Made by a program: the position numbers and the translations under genes | Shown here: positions 8,980 through 16,952 of the stretch, one piece after another | How positions within the stretch are numbered: position 1 is the stretch's first letter | How the letters are laid out: the number at the start of each line of letters is the position of its first letter | Assembly: GCF_011516635.5 (NCBI RefSeq) | Contig: NZ_CP096255.1 | Span: forward strand, 5,764,501-5,828,500 | Reading direction: 5' to 3' | Length of the DNA stretch: 64,000 bases | Source of the DNA: Bradyrhizobium barranii subsp. apii | GTDB taxonomy: Bacteria > Pseudomonadota > Alphaproteobacteria > Rhizobiales > Xanthobacteraceae | Notes under the pieces: generated by a model | Seen by the model: the letters and a program-made list of their open reading frames with translations, nothing else | Told to the model about the DNA's origin: nothing | Databases searched by the model: none

Positions 8980-9090
8980 GTGGATCTGTTGGTTTTCGAG
9001 TTCCTGGGGCTGGCGCTGGTCGCCATGTGCGTGGTCGTGGCGGCGCTGCCCTGCGCGCGCAAATCCTCGCACCGGATCCGTTACGAATAG
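8980..9090 (+). CDS. Small single-pass membrane protein (36 aa, GTG start)
   Basis: A short frame with GTG start encodes VDLLVFEFLGLALVAMC..., a single hydrophobic helix followed by a basic tail (CARKSSHRIRYE). GGAG lies 8 nt upstream of the GTG, a good ribosome site, and the hydrophobic-then-basic layout is that of a real small membrane protein with the C-terminus in the cytoplasm. It lies alone between the LysR gene and rnd. No family is recognised. The competing frame from ATG 8960 is Trp/Arg-rich and looks non-coding. Confidence 0.5.
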   Translation: MDLLVFEFLGLALVAMCVVVAALPCARKSSHRIRYE

Positions 9091-9206
9091 GAATTTCGTC
9101 GGAAAGAGACGATTCCGGCCCGATGCAAGGCTCGAATTCGCTTAGAGCCCCTTGACATCACAGCGCTTTCGGCAGAACGGCTGATACCAAGTGTCATGGG
9201 CCGTTC

Positions 9207-10376
9207 ATGGATTTGATTACCACCACCGCTGACCTCGCGGCTGCCTGCAGCCGGCTGGCCAAGCACCCCGTTATTACAGTCGATACCGAGTTCCTGCGCG
9301 AAACCACCTACTACCCGCTGCTGTGCGTGGTGCAGATGGCCAGCCCCGAGGAAGCGATCGTCATCGACACCCTGGCCGAGGGCATCGACCTCAAGCCGTT
9401 CTTCGACCTGATGGGCAACGAGGGCGTGCTGAAGGTATTCCATGCCGCCCGCCAGGACATCGAGATCATCTGGCACCAGGCCAACATCATCCCGCACCCG
9501 GTGTTCGACACCCAGGTCGCGGCCATGGTGCTCGGCTACGGCGACAGCATCGCCTATGACGCGCTGGTCGAGAAGGTCACGGGCCACCGCCCGGACAAGA
9601 CCCACCGCTTCACCGACTGGTCGCGCCGGCCGCTGACGAAAGAGCAGATGCACTACGCGGTGTCCGACGTCACGCACCTGCGCGACGTGTTCGCCGCGCT
9701 CGATGCCGACCTCAAGAAGCGGCGCCGCAGCGAGTGGGTCTCCATCGAGATGGAGGTTTTGACCTCGCCCCGCACTTACGACTTCCACCCCGAGCGCGCC
9801 TGGGAACGGCTGAAGACGCGGGTCCGCAAGCCCAAGGACCTCGCGGTCCTGATGGAGGTCGCGGCCTGGCGCGAGCAGGAAGCGCAGAGCCGCGACGTGC
9901 CGCGCGGCCGCGTGCTGCGCGATGAAGCCATCAGCGACATCGCGACCCACGCGCCGAACACGCTGGAGAAGCTCGCCCATCTGCGCTCGGTGCCGAAGGG
10001 GTTCGAGAAATCCAAATGGGGCGCGGACATCGTCGCCGCGGTCGAGCGCGGGCTGGCGCGGGACTTTGCGACGCTGCCGAAGCTGGAGAAGCCGCGCAAC
10101 AACAACAATGGCGCCGCCATCGTCGAGCTGTTGAAGGTGCTGCTGCGCATGACCGCGGAGCGCCACGCGGTCGCCAGCAAGGTGATCGCCACTGTCGACG
10201 ATCTCGAAGAGATCGCAGCGGACGACGAGGCCGACGTGCCGGCCTTGCGCGGCTGGCGCCGCGAGTTGTTCGGCGACGCCGCCTTGAAGCTCAAGCGCGG
10301 CGAGCTGGCGCTCGCGATCGAGAAAGGCCGCGTGATCGGGGTCCAACGGGTGGAGCCGGTTAAACCGTCATCCTGA
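9207..10376 (+). CDS. rnd: Ribonuclease D
   Basis: The 389-residue protein has the DEDD 3'-5' exonuclease domain: D26 and E28 in VDTEFL, the second Asp in HAARQDIEII, and the YxxxD motif in HYAVSDVTHLRD. An HRDC domain (AWREQEAQSRDVPRGRVLRD, about residues 215-290) follows. It trims tRNA 3' precursors and other stable RNAs in the cytoplasm. The last codons (PSS) and the stop lie inside a repeat element that starts at about 10367, so the end of the protein is set by repeat sequence. In many alphaproteobacteria rnd lies next to ppx; here they are about 16 kb apart. Confidence 0.93.
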   Translation: MDLITTTADLAAACSRLAKHPVITVDTEFLRETTYYPLLCVVQMASPEEAIVIDTLAEGIDLKPFFDLMGNEGVLKVFHAARQDIEIIWHQANIIPHPVFDTQVAAMVLGYGDSIAYDALVEKVTGHRPDKTHRFTDWSRRPLTKEQMHYAVSDVTHLRDVFAALDADLKKRRRSEWVSIEMEVLTSPRTYDFHPERAWERLKTRVRKPKDLAVLMEVAAWREQEAQSRDVPRGRVLRDEAISDIATHAPNTLEKLAHLRSVPKGFEKSKWGADIVAAVERGLARDFATLPKLEKPRNNNNGAAIVELLKVLLRMTAERHAVASKVIATVDDLEEIAADDEADVPALRGWRRELFGDAALKLKRGELALAIEKGRVIGVQRVEPVKPSS

Positions 10377-10478
10377 GTCGCGAGGCGTGAGCCTCGAAGG
10401 ATGAGCGGCCCCCGCTGCGGCCAGTCGGCCGTCGCCCTTCGAGGCTCGCCGAAGAGGCGAGCACCTCAGGGTGACGGT
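10367..10478. repeat. Intergenic palindromic repeat (GTCATCCTGAG type)
   Basis: The element begins GTCATCCTGAG and ends CTCAGGGTGACGG; its inner parts GAGCCTCGAAGG and CCTTCGAGGCTC are also complementary, so it can fold into a long imperfect hairpin. Its 5' end overlaps the rnd stop codon. This kind of repeat is common between genes in Bradyrhizobium and relatives. It could also end rnd transcription. Confidence 0.7.
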
Positions 10479-10507
10479 GATAAATCGAGGCTCACTGCAT
10501 CAACGCC

Positions 10508-10621
10508 GTCATTGCGAGCGAAGCGAAGCAATCCAGAATCTTTCCGCGGAGACGGTCTGGATTGCTTCGTCGCCCGCGCAAAATTGCTTCGCAATTTTGT
10601 TGCGGGCTCCTCGCAATGACG
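10508..10621. repeat. Intergenic palindromic repeat (GTCATTGCGAGCGAAGCGAAGCAATCC type family)
   Basis: The left end (CGTCATTGCGAG, then GAAGCAATCCAG) is mirrored at the right (CTGGATTGCTTC, then CTCGCAATGACG). The centre also holds the hairpin AAAATTGC-TTC-GCAATTTT. It differs in sequence from the repeat just before it, so two repeat families are stacked between rnd and the aminotransferase. Confidence 0.75.
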
Positions 10622-10631
10622 AGGAGAGAGC

Positions 10632-12014
10632 CTACGCCGGCGTCAGCTTCGCCACTTCCGGCTTCATGTCGTTCAGCACGCCCGTAATGGCCGCGATCAG
10701 CTCGTCGATCTGGGCCTTGGTGACGATCAGCGGCGGGCAGATGGCGATGGCATCCAGCATGTTGCGCGAGATCACGCCGCGCTCCTGGAGCATGCGGCTG
10801 GCGATGCCGCCGACGGCGCCGGGCGTGCTGGCGGCGGTCTTGCGTCCCTTGTCTAGCACGAGCTCGATCGCCGCGATCATGCCGACGCCGCGGACCTCGC
10901 CGACCAGCGGATCGCTGGTGAGCTCGCGCAGCTTGCCCTGCATGTAGCCGCCGAGCTCGGCGGCGTGCGCGACCAGGCCGCGCTCCTCGATGATCTTGAG
11001 GTTCTCCAGCGCGATGGCCGAGCCGACGGGATGGCCGCCCGCGGTGAAACCGTGGCCGAGCACGCCGATCTTGTTGCTCTCGTCCGCGATCGGCTCGAAC
11101 ATGCGATCGTTCAGGATGATCGCCGACAGCGGGAAATAGCTCGAGGTGATCTGCTTGGAGACCACCATCACGTCCGGCTTGATGCCATAGGTCTCGCAGC
11201 CGAACATCTTGCCGGTACGGCCGAAGCCGCAGATGACCTCATCTGCGACCAGCAGAATGTCGTACTTCTTCAGGACGGCCTGGATCTTGTCCCAATAGGT
11301 CGCCGGCGGCACGACGACGCCGCCCGCGCCCATCACCGGCTCGCCGAAGAAGGCCGCGATCGTATCCGGGCCCTCCTTCTGGATCAGCGCGTCGAGCTCC
11401 TCGGCCCGGCGCGTCGCGAACGCCTCCTCGCTCTCACCGGGCGCGCCGTCCTTGTAGAAATGCGGCGAGCCCGTGTGCAGGATGTTGGGCAGCGGCAGGT
11501 CGAACGAGCGGTGGTTGTTCGGCAGGCCGGTGAGGCTTGCCGAGGCAATGGTGACGCCGTGATAGGCGCGCATCCGGCTGATGATCTTCTTGCGCTGGGG
11601 CTGGCCGAGCGCGTTGGAGCGATAGGCGATCAGCTTGAGAACGGTGTCGTTAGCCTCCGACCCGGAATTGGTGAAGAACACCTTGCTCATCGGCACCGGC
11701 GCGAGCGCCACCAGCTTCTCGGCGAGGTCGATCGAGGGCCCGTGCGATTTGGCGGAGAACGTATGGTAGAACGGCAGCGCCAGCATCTGCTTGTGCGCCG
11801 CCTCGACCAGCCGCTTCTCGTTGAAGCCGAGCCCGACGCTCCACAAGCCGGCCATGGCCTCGAAATAGCGCTTGCCCGACGCGTCGAACACGTAAGGACC
11901 CTCGCCGCGCTCGATCACCAGCGGACCGGCCTGCTGATGCGCGCGCGCGTTGGTATAGGAATGGAGCTGGTAGGCCACATCCCGGGCCTCTTGCGAATTG
12001 GGCAGCATGGACAT
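10632..12014 (-). CDS. Class III aminotransferase (omega-amino acid:pyruvate type)
   Basis: A 460-residue PLP enzyme of aspartate aminotransferase fold class III. It shows the PLP phosphate-binding FTNSGSEANDT, the LLVADEVICGFGRTG segment with the cofactor-contacting Asp, the Schiff-base Lys in VVSKQITSSYFP (about residue 286) and GHGFTAGGHPVG. This is the pattern of beta-alanine or omega-amino-acid:pyruvate transaminases, which move an amino group from an omega-amine to pyruvate. ATG 12014 is chosen because GAGGAAT lies 7 nt upstream; the frame extends to 12050. It stands alone, so the physiological amine cannot be named. Confidence 0.88.
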   Translation of the reverse strand: MSMLPNSQEARDVAYQLHSYTNARAHQQAGPLVIERGEGPYVFDASGKRYFEAMAGLWSVGLGFNEKRLVEAAHKQMLALPFYHTFSAKSHGPSIDLAEKLVALAPVPMSKVFFTNSGSEANDTVLKLIAYRSNALGQPQRKKIISRMRAYHGVTIASASLTGLPNNHRSFDLPLPNILHTGSPHFYKDGAPGESEEAFATRRAEELDALIQKEGPDTIAAFFGEPVMGAGGVVVPPATYWDKIQAVLKKYDILLVADEVICGFGRTGKMFGCETYGIKPDVMVVSKQITSSYFPLSAIILNDRMFEPIADESNKIGVLGHGFTAGGHPVGSAIALENLKIIEERGLVAHAAELGGYMQGKLRELTSDPLVGEVRGVGMIAAIELVLDKGRKTAASTPGAVGGIASRMLQERGVISRNMLDAIAICPPLIVTKAQIDELIAAITGVLNDMKPEVAKLTPA

Positions 12015-12209
12015 TGCGGGATTCCTCAACGGTGCGTCATTGGAGGTCACGACGCAGACCTGTCCAAACGACGAGCTTGTCCAAAGAAAACGTCGACATC
12101 TTGGCTATTGCGGCAGGCCGCAACTTGCAACGTCATTTCGTTGGCAACAAGCGCACACGAGCGTTGCAGGAAAGCAGCGCTGGCACTTCGGCAGGATATA
12201 TCGCCTCGG

Positions 12210-13541
12210 CTAGCCTCGCCGTGCCAGCACGAAGGCCGCCGCCGCGGCGATCAATGCCGGGACGGCCGCAACGCCAAACAGCGGCTGCGGTCCCATGTCG
12301 CGGGCCAGCATCACGCCGCCGATCAGAGGCCCCACGATCGAGCCGATGCGGCCGATGCCCAGCGCCCAGCCCACGCCGGTCGATCTGATCGCCGTCGGAT
12401 AGAAGGTCGCCGTCAGCGCGTTCGAGGCGATCTGTCCCCCGACGATGCAAAATCCCGACGCGAAGATCGCGATCGTGACCAGCACGATCGAATGGCTGGC
12501 CATGCCGACGGCCGCAACCGCGACCGCCGCCGCGAGATAGGTCAGCGACAGCGCGCGAAACGAGAAGCGGTCGATGAATTGGCCGAGCGTGAACGTGCCG
12601 ACCACGCCGCCGACCTGGAGCATCGCACCAATCGCGGCCGCCCCCGAAACCGACACGCCGAGATCGTTCAGCACGGTGGGCAGCCAGTTCGACAGCAAAT
12701 ACAGGTCGAGCAGGCTCATGAAGAACACGACCCAGAGCAGAACCGTCACCGATGCGCGGCCCTCTGCAAACAAATGCGCGACGCGCAATCCCGACAATTT
12801 GGGCTCCTGGACCACGAATTTGGCATTGCCGGCGAAGGATACCCCCGGGGCTATCTTTTGCAGGAGGTTCGCCACCTCGCGGTCGCGGCCACCCATCATC
12901 GCCAGGAACCGGATCGACTCGGGCAACGCCTTGAAGAGGAAAGGCAGAAGCAGCAGCGGCACGAGGCCGCCGACGAGGAACACCGAGCGCCAGCCGAAAG
13001 CGGGGATCATGGCGGCTGCCAGCAGCCCGCCCAGGGCCGCACCGATCGAAAAGCCTGCGAACATGATCATGACCATGGTGGCGCGGCGGCGATGCGGGCT
13101 GAACTCGGAGGTCAGCGCAATCGCATTGGGCATTGCACCGCCGAGACCAAGACCGGTCAGAACGCGCAACGCGATCAGCCAGGTCGTGTCCACCGCGAAC
13201 ACGGTGAGCAGCGTCCCGATGCCGAACACCAGCACGCTTGCGAGGATGATGCGGCGGCGACCGATCCTGTCGGCCATCGGACCGAAGATCAGGGCGCCGA
13301 TCATGAGACCCAGAAGCCCCGCGCTGAACACCGGTCCGAGGCTCCCGCGTGCCAGCTTCCATTCCTGCGCGACTGCAGGCGCGACATAACCGATGGCCTG
13401 GGTGTCGAAGCCGTCGATGAACAGCACCGCGGCGCAGACGAGCAGAACCCGGATCTGAAAGGCGCCAACCGGCTGACGATCGACATAGGCGGGAACGTCG
13501 ACCGTGCCCGACACGATCTCATCCGTAGCTGTGACGGCCAT
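12210..13541 (-). CDS. MFS transporter, aromatic acid:H+ symporter (AAHS) type
   Basis: The 443-residue protein has 12 predicted TM helices and AAHS family features: the Asp-containing first helix (LFIDGFDTQAIGYVAP), the loop 2-3 motif GPMADRIGRRRII and the matching half-motif in the second half (LGQFIDRFSFRA). Such permeases import benzoate-like acids with protons. ATG 13541 follows GGGGGAGGGG. It is divergent from the IclR regulator with a shared operator at 13587-13605, and the FAD monooxygenase lies beyond the regulator, so it most likely brings in that enzyme's substrate. Confidence 0.87.
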   Translation of the reverse strand: MAVTATDEIVSGTVDVPAYVDRQPVGAFQIRVLLVCAAVLFIDGFDTQAIGYVAPAVAQEWKLARGSLGPVFSAGLLGLMIGALIFGPMADRIGRRRIILASVLVFGIGTLLTVFAVDTTWLIALRVLTGLGLGGAMPNAIALTSEFSPHRRRATMVMIMFAGFSIGAALGGLLAAAMIPAFGWRSVFLVGGLVPLLLLPFLFKALPESIRFLAMMGGRDREVANLLQKIAPGVSFAGNAKFVVQEPKLSGLRVAHLFAEGRASVTVLLWVVFFMSLLDLYLLSNWLPTVLNDLGVSVSGAAAIGAMLQVGGVVGTFTLGQFIDRFSFRALSLTYLAAAVAVAAVGMASHSIVLVTIAIFASGFCIVGGQIASNALTATFYPTAIRSTGVGWALGIGRIGSIVGPLIGGVMLARDMGPQPLFGVAAVPALIAAAAAFVLARRG

Positions 13542-13586
13542 GCCCAACCCCTCCCCCGGCAGCTCATGCACTATTATTCTTCTTAA

Positions 13587-13605
13587 AATCTCTTATAGTG
13601 AGATT
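13587..13605. promoter_or_regulatory. Inverted repeat operator 1 for the IclR regulator
   Basis: AATCTC-TTATAGT-GAGATT, perfect 6-bp arms with 7 bp between, in the gap between the divergent MFS and IclR genes. The same arms and spacing occur at 14442-14460 before the monooxygenase gene. Confidence 0.65.
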
Positions 13606-13627
13606 ATAGCGAAGGCAAGCCACTACC

Positions 13628-14440
13628 GTGCCACCGTTTGCGGTCGGCGCGAATGCGGGTATCACGGCCAATACGCGAAGCTGGATCGAATCTCACTTGG
13701 TCAAAGCAAACAGTCAGGATCGAGTCCTTGCCGTGCTCGATCTCTTCACCGAGGCACGGCCGCAATGGTCGCCCGAAGAGCTCATGAAGGAGCTCGGCTA
13801 CACGAGGCCGACGCTGTATCGCTATCTGAAGAGCTTGAAGGACAGCGGCTTCGTGATGCCGACGCGCGGTGGCCGGTTCGCGCTTGGCCCGCGCGTGGTG
13901 GAGATGGACTATCTCAGCCGCCGCTCCGATCCGCTGATCGCAGCAGCCACCCCGCATCTGGAGCGGCTGTCGGCCGCGCACCCCTGTACGGCCCTGGTCG
14001 TGCGCTGGTATGGGGAAAAGATGCTGTGCGTGGCTTCAATCGCCTCCGTCGTGAATCCCGTGAGCAGCTATCCGCGCGGCCGACCGATGGCGATGGGACG
14101 CGGCGCAATCGCGCGCTCGATCATGTCTTTTCTGCCCAAGCAACGCGTGATGCCACTGGTGACGCGCTATGCCGCCGATCTGCGCAGCGTCGGCGTCGGC
14201 GACACGTCCGACGAAATCCTGGCAGCGCTGAAGCGCGTGCGGCGCGCCGGCGTCGCCGTTGCCTTTGGCGAAGTGACACCGGGCGCGGTCGGGATCGCCG
14301 CGCCGATCCTCGATGCGGGCTACCCGATCGCGAGCCTCTGCATCACGATCGCCGGACCACATGCCAAGGGCGAGTTGATCGATCGCATCAGCGCGGAGGT
14401 CCGCGAAGCGGCCCGGCAGATCTCCGAGGCTGCGACATAA
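13628..14440 (+). CDS. IclR-family regulator of the aromatic catabolic genes (PcaU/PobR-like)
   Basis: The 270-residue protein has an N-terminal winged helix (SQDRVLAVLDLF ... ELGYTRPTLYRYLKSLKDSGF, about residues 27-75) and a C-terminal IclR effector domain (AHPCTALVVRWYGEKMLCV ... RGRPMAMGRGAIARSIM). The start is uncertain: GTG 13628 is used, and a TTG closer to the HTH is possible. It lies between an aromatic-acid transporter (divergent) and a FAD monooxygenase (same strand, 98 bp downstream). Matching inverted repeats on both sides suggest that it controls both and itself, probably as an activator responding to an aromatic acid. Confidence 0.85.
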   Translation: MPPFAVGANAGITANTRSWIESHLVKANSQDRVLAVLDLFTEARPQWSPEELMKELGYTRPTLYRYLKSLKDSGFVMPTRGGRFALGPRVVEMDYLSRRSDPLIAAATPHLERLSAAHPCTALVVRWYGEKMLCVASIASVVNPVSSYPRGRPMAMGRGAIARSIMSFLPKQRVMPLVTRYAADLRSVGVGDTSDEILAALKRVRRAGVAVAFGEVTPGAVGIAAPILDAGYPIASLCITIAGPHAKGELIDRISAEVREAARQISEAAT

Positions 14441-14441
14441 T

Positions 14442-14460
14442 AATCTCATTATTTGAGATT
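14442..14460. promoter_or_regulatory. Inverted repeat operator 2 upstream of the FAD monooxygenase
   Basis: AATCTC-ATTATTT-GAGATT, the same arms and 7-bp spacing as operator 1. It begins directly after the IclR stop codon. A further partial pair, GAGAT (14470-14474) and ATCTC (14484-14488), lies just downstream, recalling the multi-repeat sites known for PcaU-type regulators. Confidence 0.65.
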
Positions 14461-14538
14461 TTACTTGACGAGATCTGTACGACATCTCATGAGGACGAGC
14501 GATCGCGCCTCGCGCGATGACAATCGTGGGGAAGCGAT

Positions 14539-16128
14539 GTGAGGCAGGCTTCAGCGGATAGCGACGCGCCCGTCGTGATCGTCGGCGGCGGACCGGTCGG
14601 GATGGGTCTGGCGATCGGCCTTGGCCAGCGCGGCATCAAGACCATCGTCGTGGAACGCCACGAACAGCCGCAGCCGATCCCCAAGGGACAGAACCTCACG
14701 CAGCGGACGATGGAGCATTTCCATTTCTGGGGCGCGGAGGCAGCGCTGCGCGCGGCCCGCACCATTCCTCCGTACGGCATCGGCGGAATGACCAGCTACG
14801 GGACGCTGCTCAGCGGCCACAATTACAACTGGCTGCAGCGCGAGCTCGTCCGCCCCTTCTATTTCACCGACAACGAACGCCTGCCGCAATACGCGACCGA
14901 AGCCGTGTTGCGGCAACGGGCGGCACAGCTTCCCTCCATTGACCTGCAATACGGCTGGACCTGCCGGGATGTCCGGCCTGACGCCGAGGGCGTGGGCCTC
15001 GACATCGAAAATCGCGACGGGATGATACAGAGCCTTCGCGCCGACTACGTGATCGGCTGCGATGGCAGCCGATCGATCGTGCGCGAACGCGCCGGCATCA
15101 CCCAGACCCGCTCCGACCACGATCGGCTGATGGTGCTGCTGGTGTTTCGCTCCGTCGAATTGCATCGACTGCTCGAGGCCTTTCCAGGCAAGTCGTTCTA
15201 CAGCGTGTTGCATCCGGACCTCGAGGGCTATTGGAAGTTCTTCGGCCGGGTCGATCTCGGCAGCACCTGGTTCTTCCATGCCCCCGTTCCCGCGGACACC
15301 ACCGCCGACAATTTCGATTTCCGACGCTTGCTGCACGATGCCGCCGGCGCACAATTCGACATCGAGTTCGAGCACATCGGATTCTGGGATCTTCGCTTCA
15401 CGGTCGCGGACAGCTACCGCGCCGGCCGCGTCTTCGTCGCCGGAGATGCCGCGCACAGCCATCCGCCCTACGGCGGCTATGGCATCAACACCGGCTTCGA
15501 GGACGCCGCAAATCTGGCGTGGAAGCTCGCCGCGACGCTGCAAGGCTGGGCGCCAGCCGGTCTGCTCGACAGCTACGATGCCGAGCGGCGTCCGGTGTTT
15601 GCGTCCACTGCGCGCGATTTCATCGAGACGCCGATCTTCCGCGACCGCGATTTTCTTCGCCGGCACGATCCAGCGCGCGATCGGGCGGATTTCGAGGCCG
15701 CCTGGCACGAGCGGCACTCCGGCGCGCGCGCCGAGGTCAACGCCTTCGAGCCGAATTACGAGGGGTCACCAATCGTCTTTGGTCCGGCCGGCGCTGTCTG
15801 CAGCGCGATCGGCTCGCACGCCTATCCGGCGCGCGCAGGTCATCATCTCACCCCGCAACCTCTGTCGTCAGGCAAAAACGTGTTCGAGGAATTGGGCGAC
15901 GGCTTCACCTTGATCGATCTGACGGACGGCGCCGCGGCAACAGCTCTCGAGCAAGCCGCCGCGCGGCTTGGCATCCCGCTGACGGTGATCAGGGACACCG
16001 CATCAGGCGGACGCGAGAAATACGAGGCGCGGCTGATCCTGGTGCGGCCCGATCAATTCGTCGCCTACGCGGGCGACAACGCTGATGACGCATCCGATAT
16101 CCTGATGCGCGCCATCGGCCGATCCTGA
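14539..16128 (+). CDS. FAD-dependent aromatic monooxygenase (PheA/TfdB/MhpA family)
   Basis: The 529-residue flavoprotein hydroxylase has the FAD-binding VVIVGGGPVGMGLAIGLG at residues 12-29, the NAD(P)H-contacting DG motif in VIGCDGSRSIVRE (about 171-183) and the second FAD motif in GRVFVAGDAAHSHPP (about 296-310), followed by GGYGINTGFEDAANL. The C-terminus is a thioredoxin-like domain, as in phenol hydroxylase-type enzymes. It would hydroxylate an aromatic ring using O2 and NAD(P)H. The start is GTG 14539 with GGGGAAG upstream. It sits downstream of the IclR regulator and operator 2. The exact substrate is unknown. Confidence 0.87.
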   Translation: MRQASADSDAPVVIVGGGPVGMGLAIGLGQRGIKTIVVERHEQPQPIPKGQNLTQRTMEHFHFWGAEAALRAARTIPPYGIGGMTSYGTLLSGHNYNWLQRELVRPFYFTDNERLPQYATEAVLRQRAAQLPSIDLQYGWTCRDVRPDAEGVGLDIENRDGMIQSLRADYVIGCDGSRSIVRERAGITQTRSDHDRLMVLLVFRSVELHRLLEAFPGKSFYSVLHPDLEGYWKFFGRVDLGSTWFFHAPVPADTTADNFDFRRLLHDAAGAQFDIEFEHIGFWDLRFTVADSYRAGRVFVAGDAAHSHPPYGGYGINTGFEDAANLAWKLAATLQGWAPAGLLDSYDAERRPVFASTARDFIETPIFRDRDFLRRHDPARDRADFEAAWHERHSGARAEVNAFEPNYEGSPIVFGPAGAVCSAIGSHAYPARAGHHLTPQPLSSGKNVFEELGDGFTLIDLTDGAAATALEQAAARLGIPLTVIRDTASGGREKYEARLILVRPDQFVAYAGDNADDASDILMRAIGRS

Positions 16129-16158
16129 GAGAAACGCTTTCGCCGCAGGCCCGAAACC

Positions 16159-16329
16159 CTACGCCGCGCCGTCGTCATCCTCTTCGTCGGCAGCGCGAGC
16201 GGCTTCCCTCACCTCCACCAGCGCCATCGAGAGCAGATAGACCGTCGTGGGCAAGCCGACGCTGCGCGCCGTCTCCACAGCACGCGACAAATCGCTTGCC
16301 AGCTCCTTGAGCTCGTCCCCCCGTGACAA
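16159..16329 (-). CDS. Small acidic hypothetical protein (56 aa, TTG start)
   Basis: The frame reads (M)SRGDELKELASDLSRAVE, then TARSVGLPTTVYLLSMALVEV and ends in an acidic DEEDDDGAA tail. Codon choice is that of a real gene in this genome (strong G/C third positions), and the sequence predicts two amphipathic helices. No ATG is in frame; the best start is TTG 16329 with GGGTGGG just upstream. It lies alone between the monooxygenase and the isochorismatase-like gene. No family is recognised. Confidence 0.5.
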   Translation of the reverse strand: MSRGDELKELASDLSRAVETARSVGLPTTVYLLSMALVEVREAARAADEEDDDGAA

Positions 16330-16363
16330 TGTCCCACCCCATCCATCCGCCGACCACGGCCGC

Positions 16364-16927
16364 CTAGACCGCGATGGCGCCGCTGGTTCTGATCAGTTCG
16401 GCGCTGGCATGGACTGTAGCAAAATTCCCGATCACATTCACCACCGACTGTTTGTAGACGGCGGCATCGCCCGTGCCCGGCTGCCGGCAGGCCACGGCGT
16501 CAGCGACGATCTGGTAGCGATGGCTGCGGTGAAACCCGTCGACGGCGGTGGCCAGGATGGTTTCGTCCAGGGAAAAGCCGACCAGAATGCAGCGCACATT
16601 GCGGATATTGGACATGTAGTCCACGAACCGCGAAGAGCTGTAGGCCGACGGCAACGGGTGCTCGAAAGTCATTTCGCCGGGTCGCGGCTTCGCCTCCGCG
16701 ATCCAATCGGTCAGCCTGGATGCCGGATTGAACCACGCCGCCTGGGCGATGCGCTTCAGATGCATCACCGGCCAGAGATTGGTGCGCCACAGTGTCAGGA
16801 GCTCCAGGCAGCGCACGGTGGCGGCTTCGCCGTCGAGGATGACATGGCGACGCCCGGGGGTCAGATATTCGACCTGGAGATCCGCACAGACCAGGATCGA
16901 CGGATCATCGGTAATGGAAGCCAGCAT
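16364..16927 (-). CDS. Isochorismatase-like hydrolase fold protein lacking the catalytic Lys and Cys
   Basis: The 187-residue protein has the isochorismatase/cysteine hydrolase fold: the first strand with its Asp (SILVCADLQVEYL) and the C-terminal core (CILVGFSLDETILATAVDGF). In active members the Asp is joined by a Lys (usually in a K-x(3)-SAF segment) and by a nucleophilic Cys (G-x(4)-x-C-V). Here the corresponding stretches read FEHPLPSAY and GFSLDETI, putting His and Thr in those places. It is therefore probably a pseudo-enzyme or works by another mechanism. It is third in a run with two GNAT-like genes and starts 25 bp after the stop of the second. Confidence 0.7.
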   Translation of the reverse strand: MLASITDDPSILVCADLQVEYLTPGRRHVILDGEAATVRCLELLTLWRTNLWPVMHLKRIAQAAWFNPASRLTDWIAEAKPRPGEMTFEHPLPSAYSSSRFVDYMSNIRNVRCILVGFSLDETILATAVDGFHRSHRYQIVADAVACRQPGTGDAAVYKQSVVNVIGNFATVHASAELIRTSGAIAV

Positions 16928-16952
16928 TGTCTTGCGCAGAGCTGCACCAATT

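Noticed and set aside
10965..13586. An 873-residue open frame on the plus strand
   Set aside because: It is antisense to the aminotransferase and MFS genes, which have clear motifs. The translation is Arg/Ala/His-rich and matches no fold.
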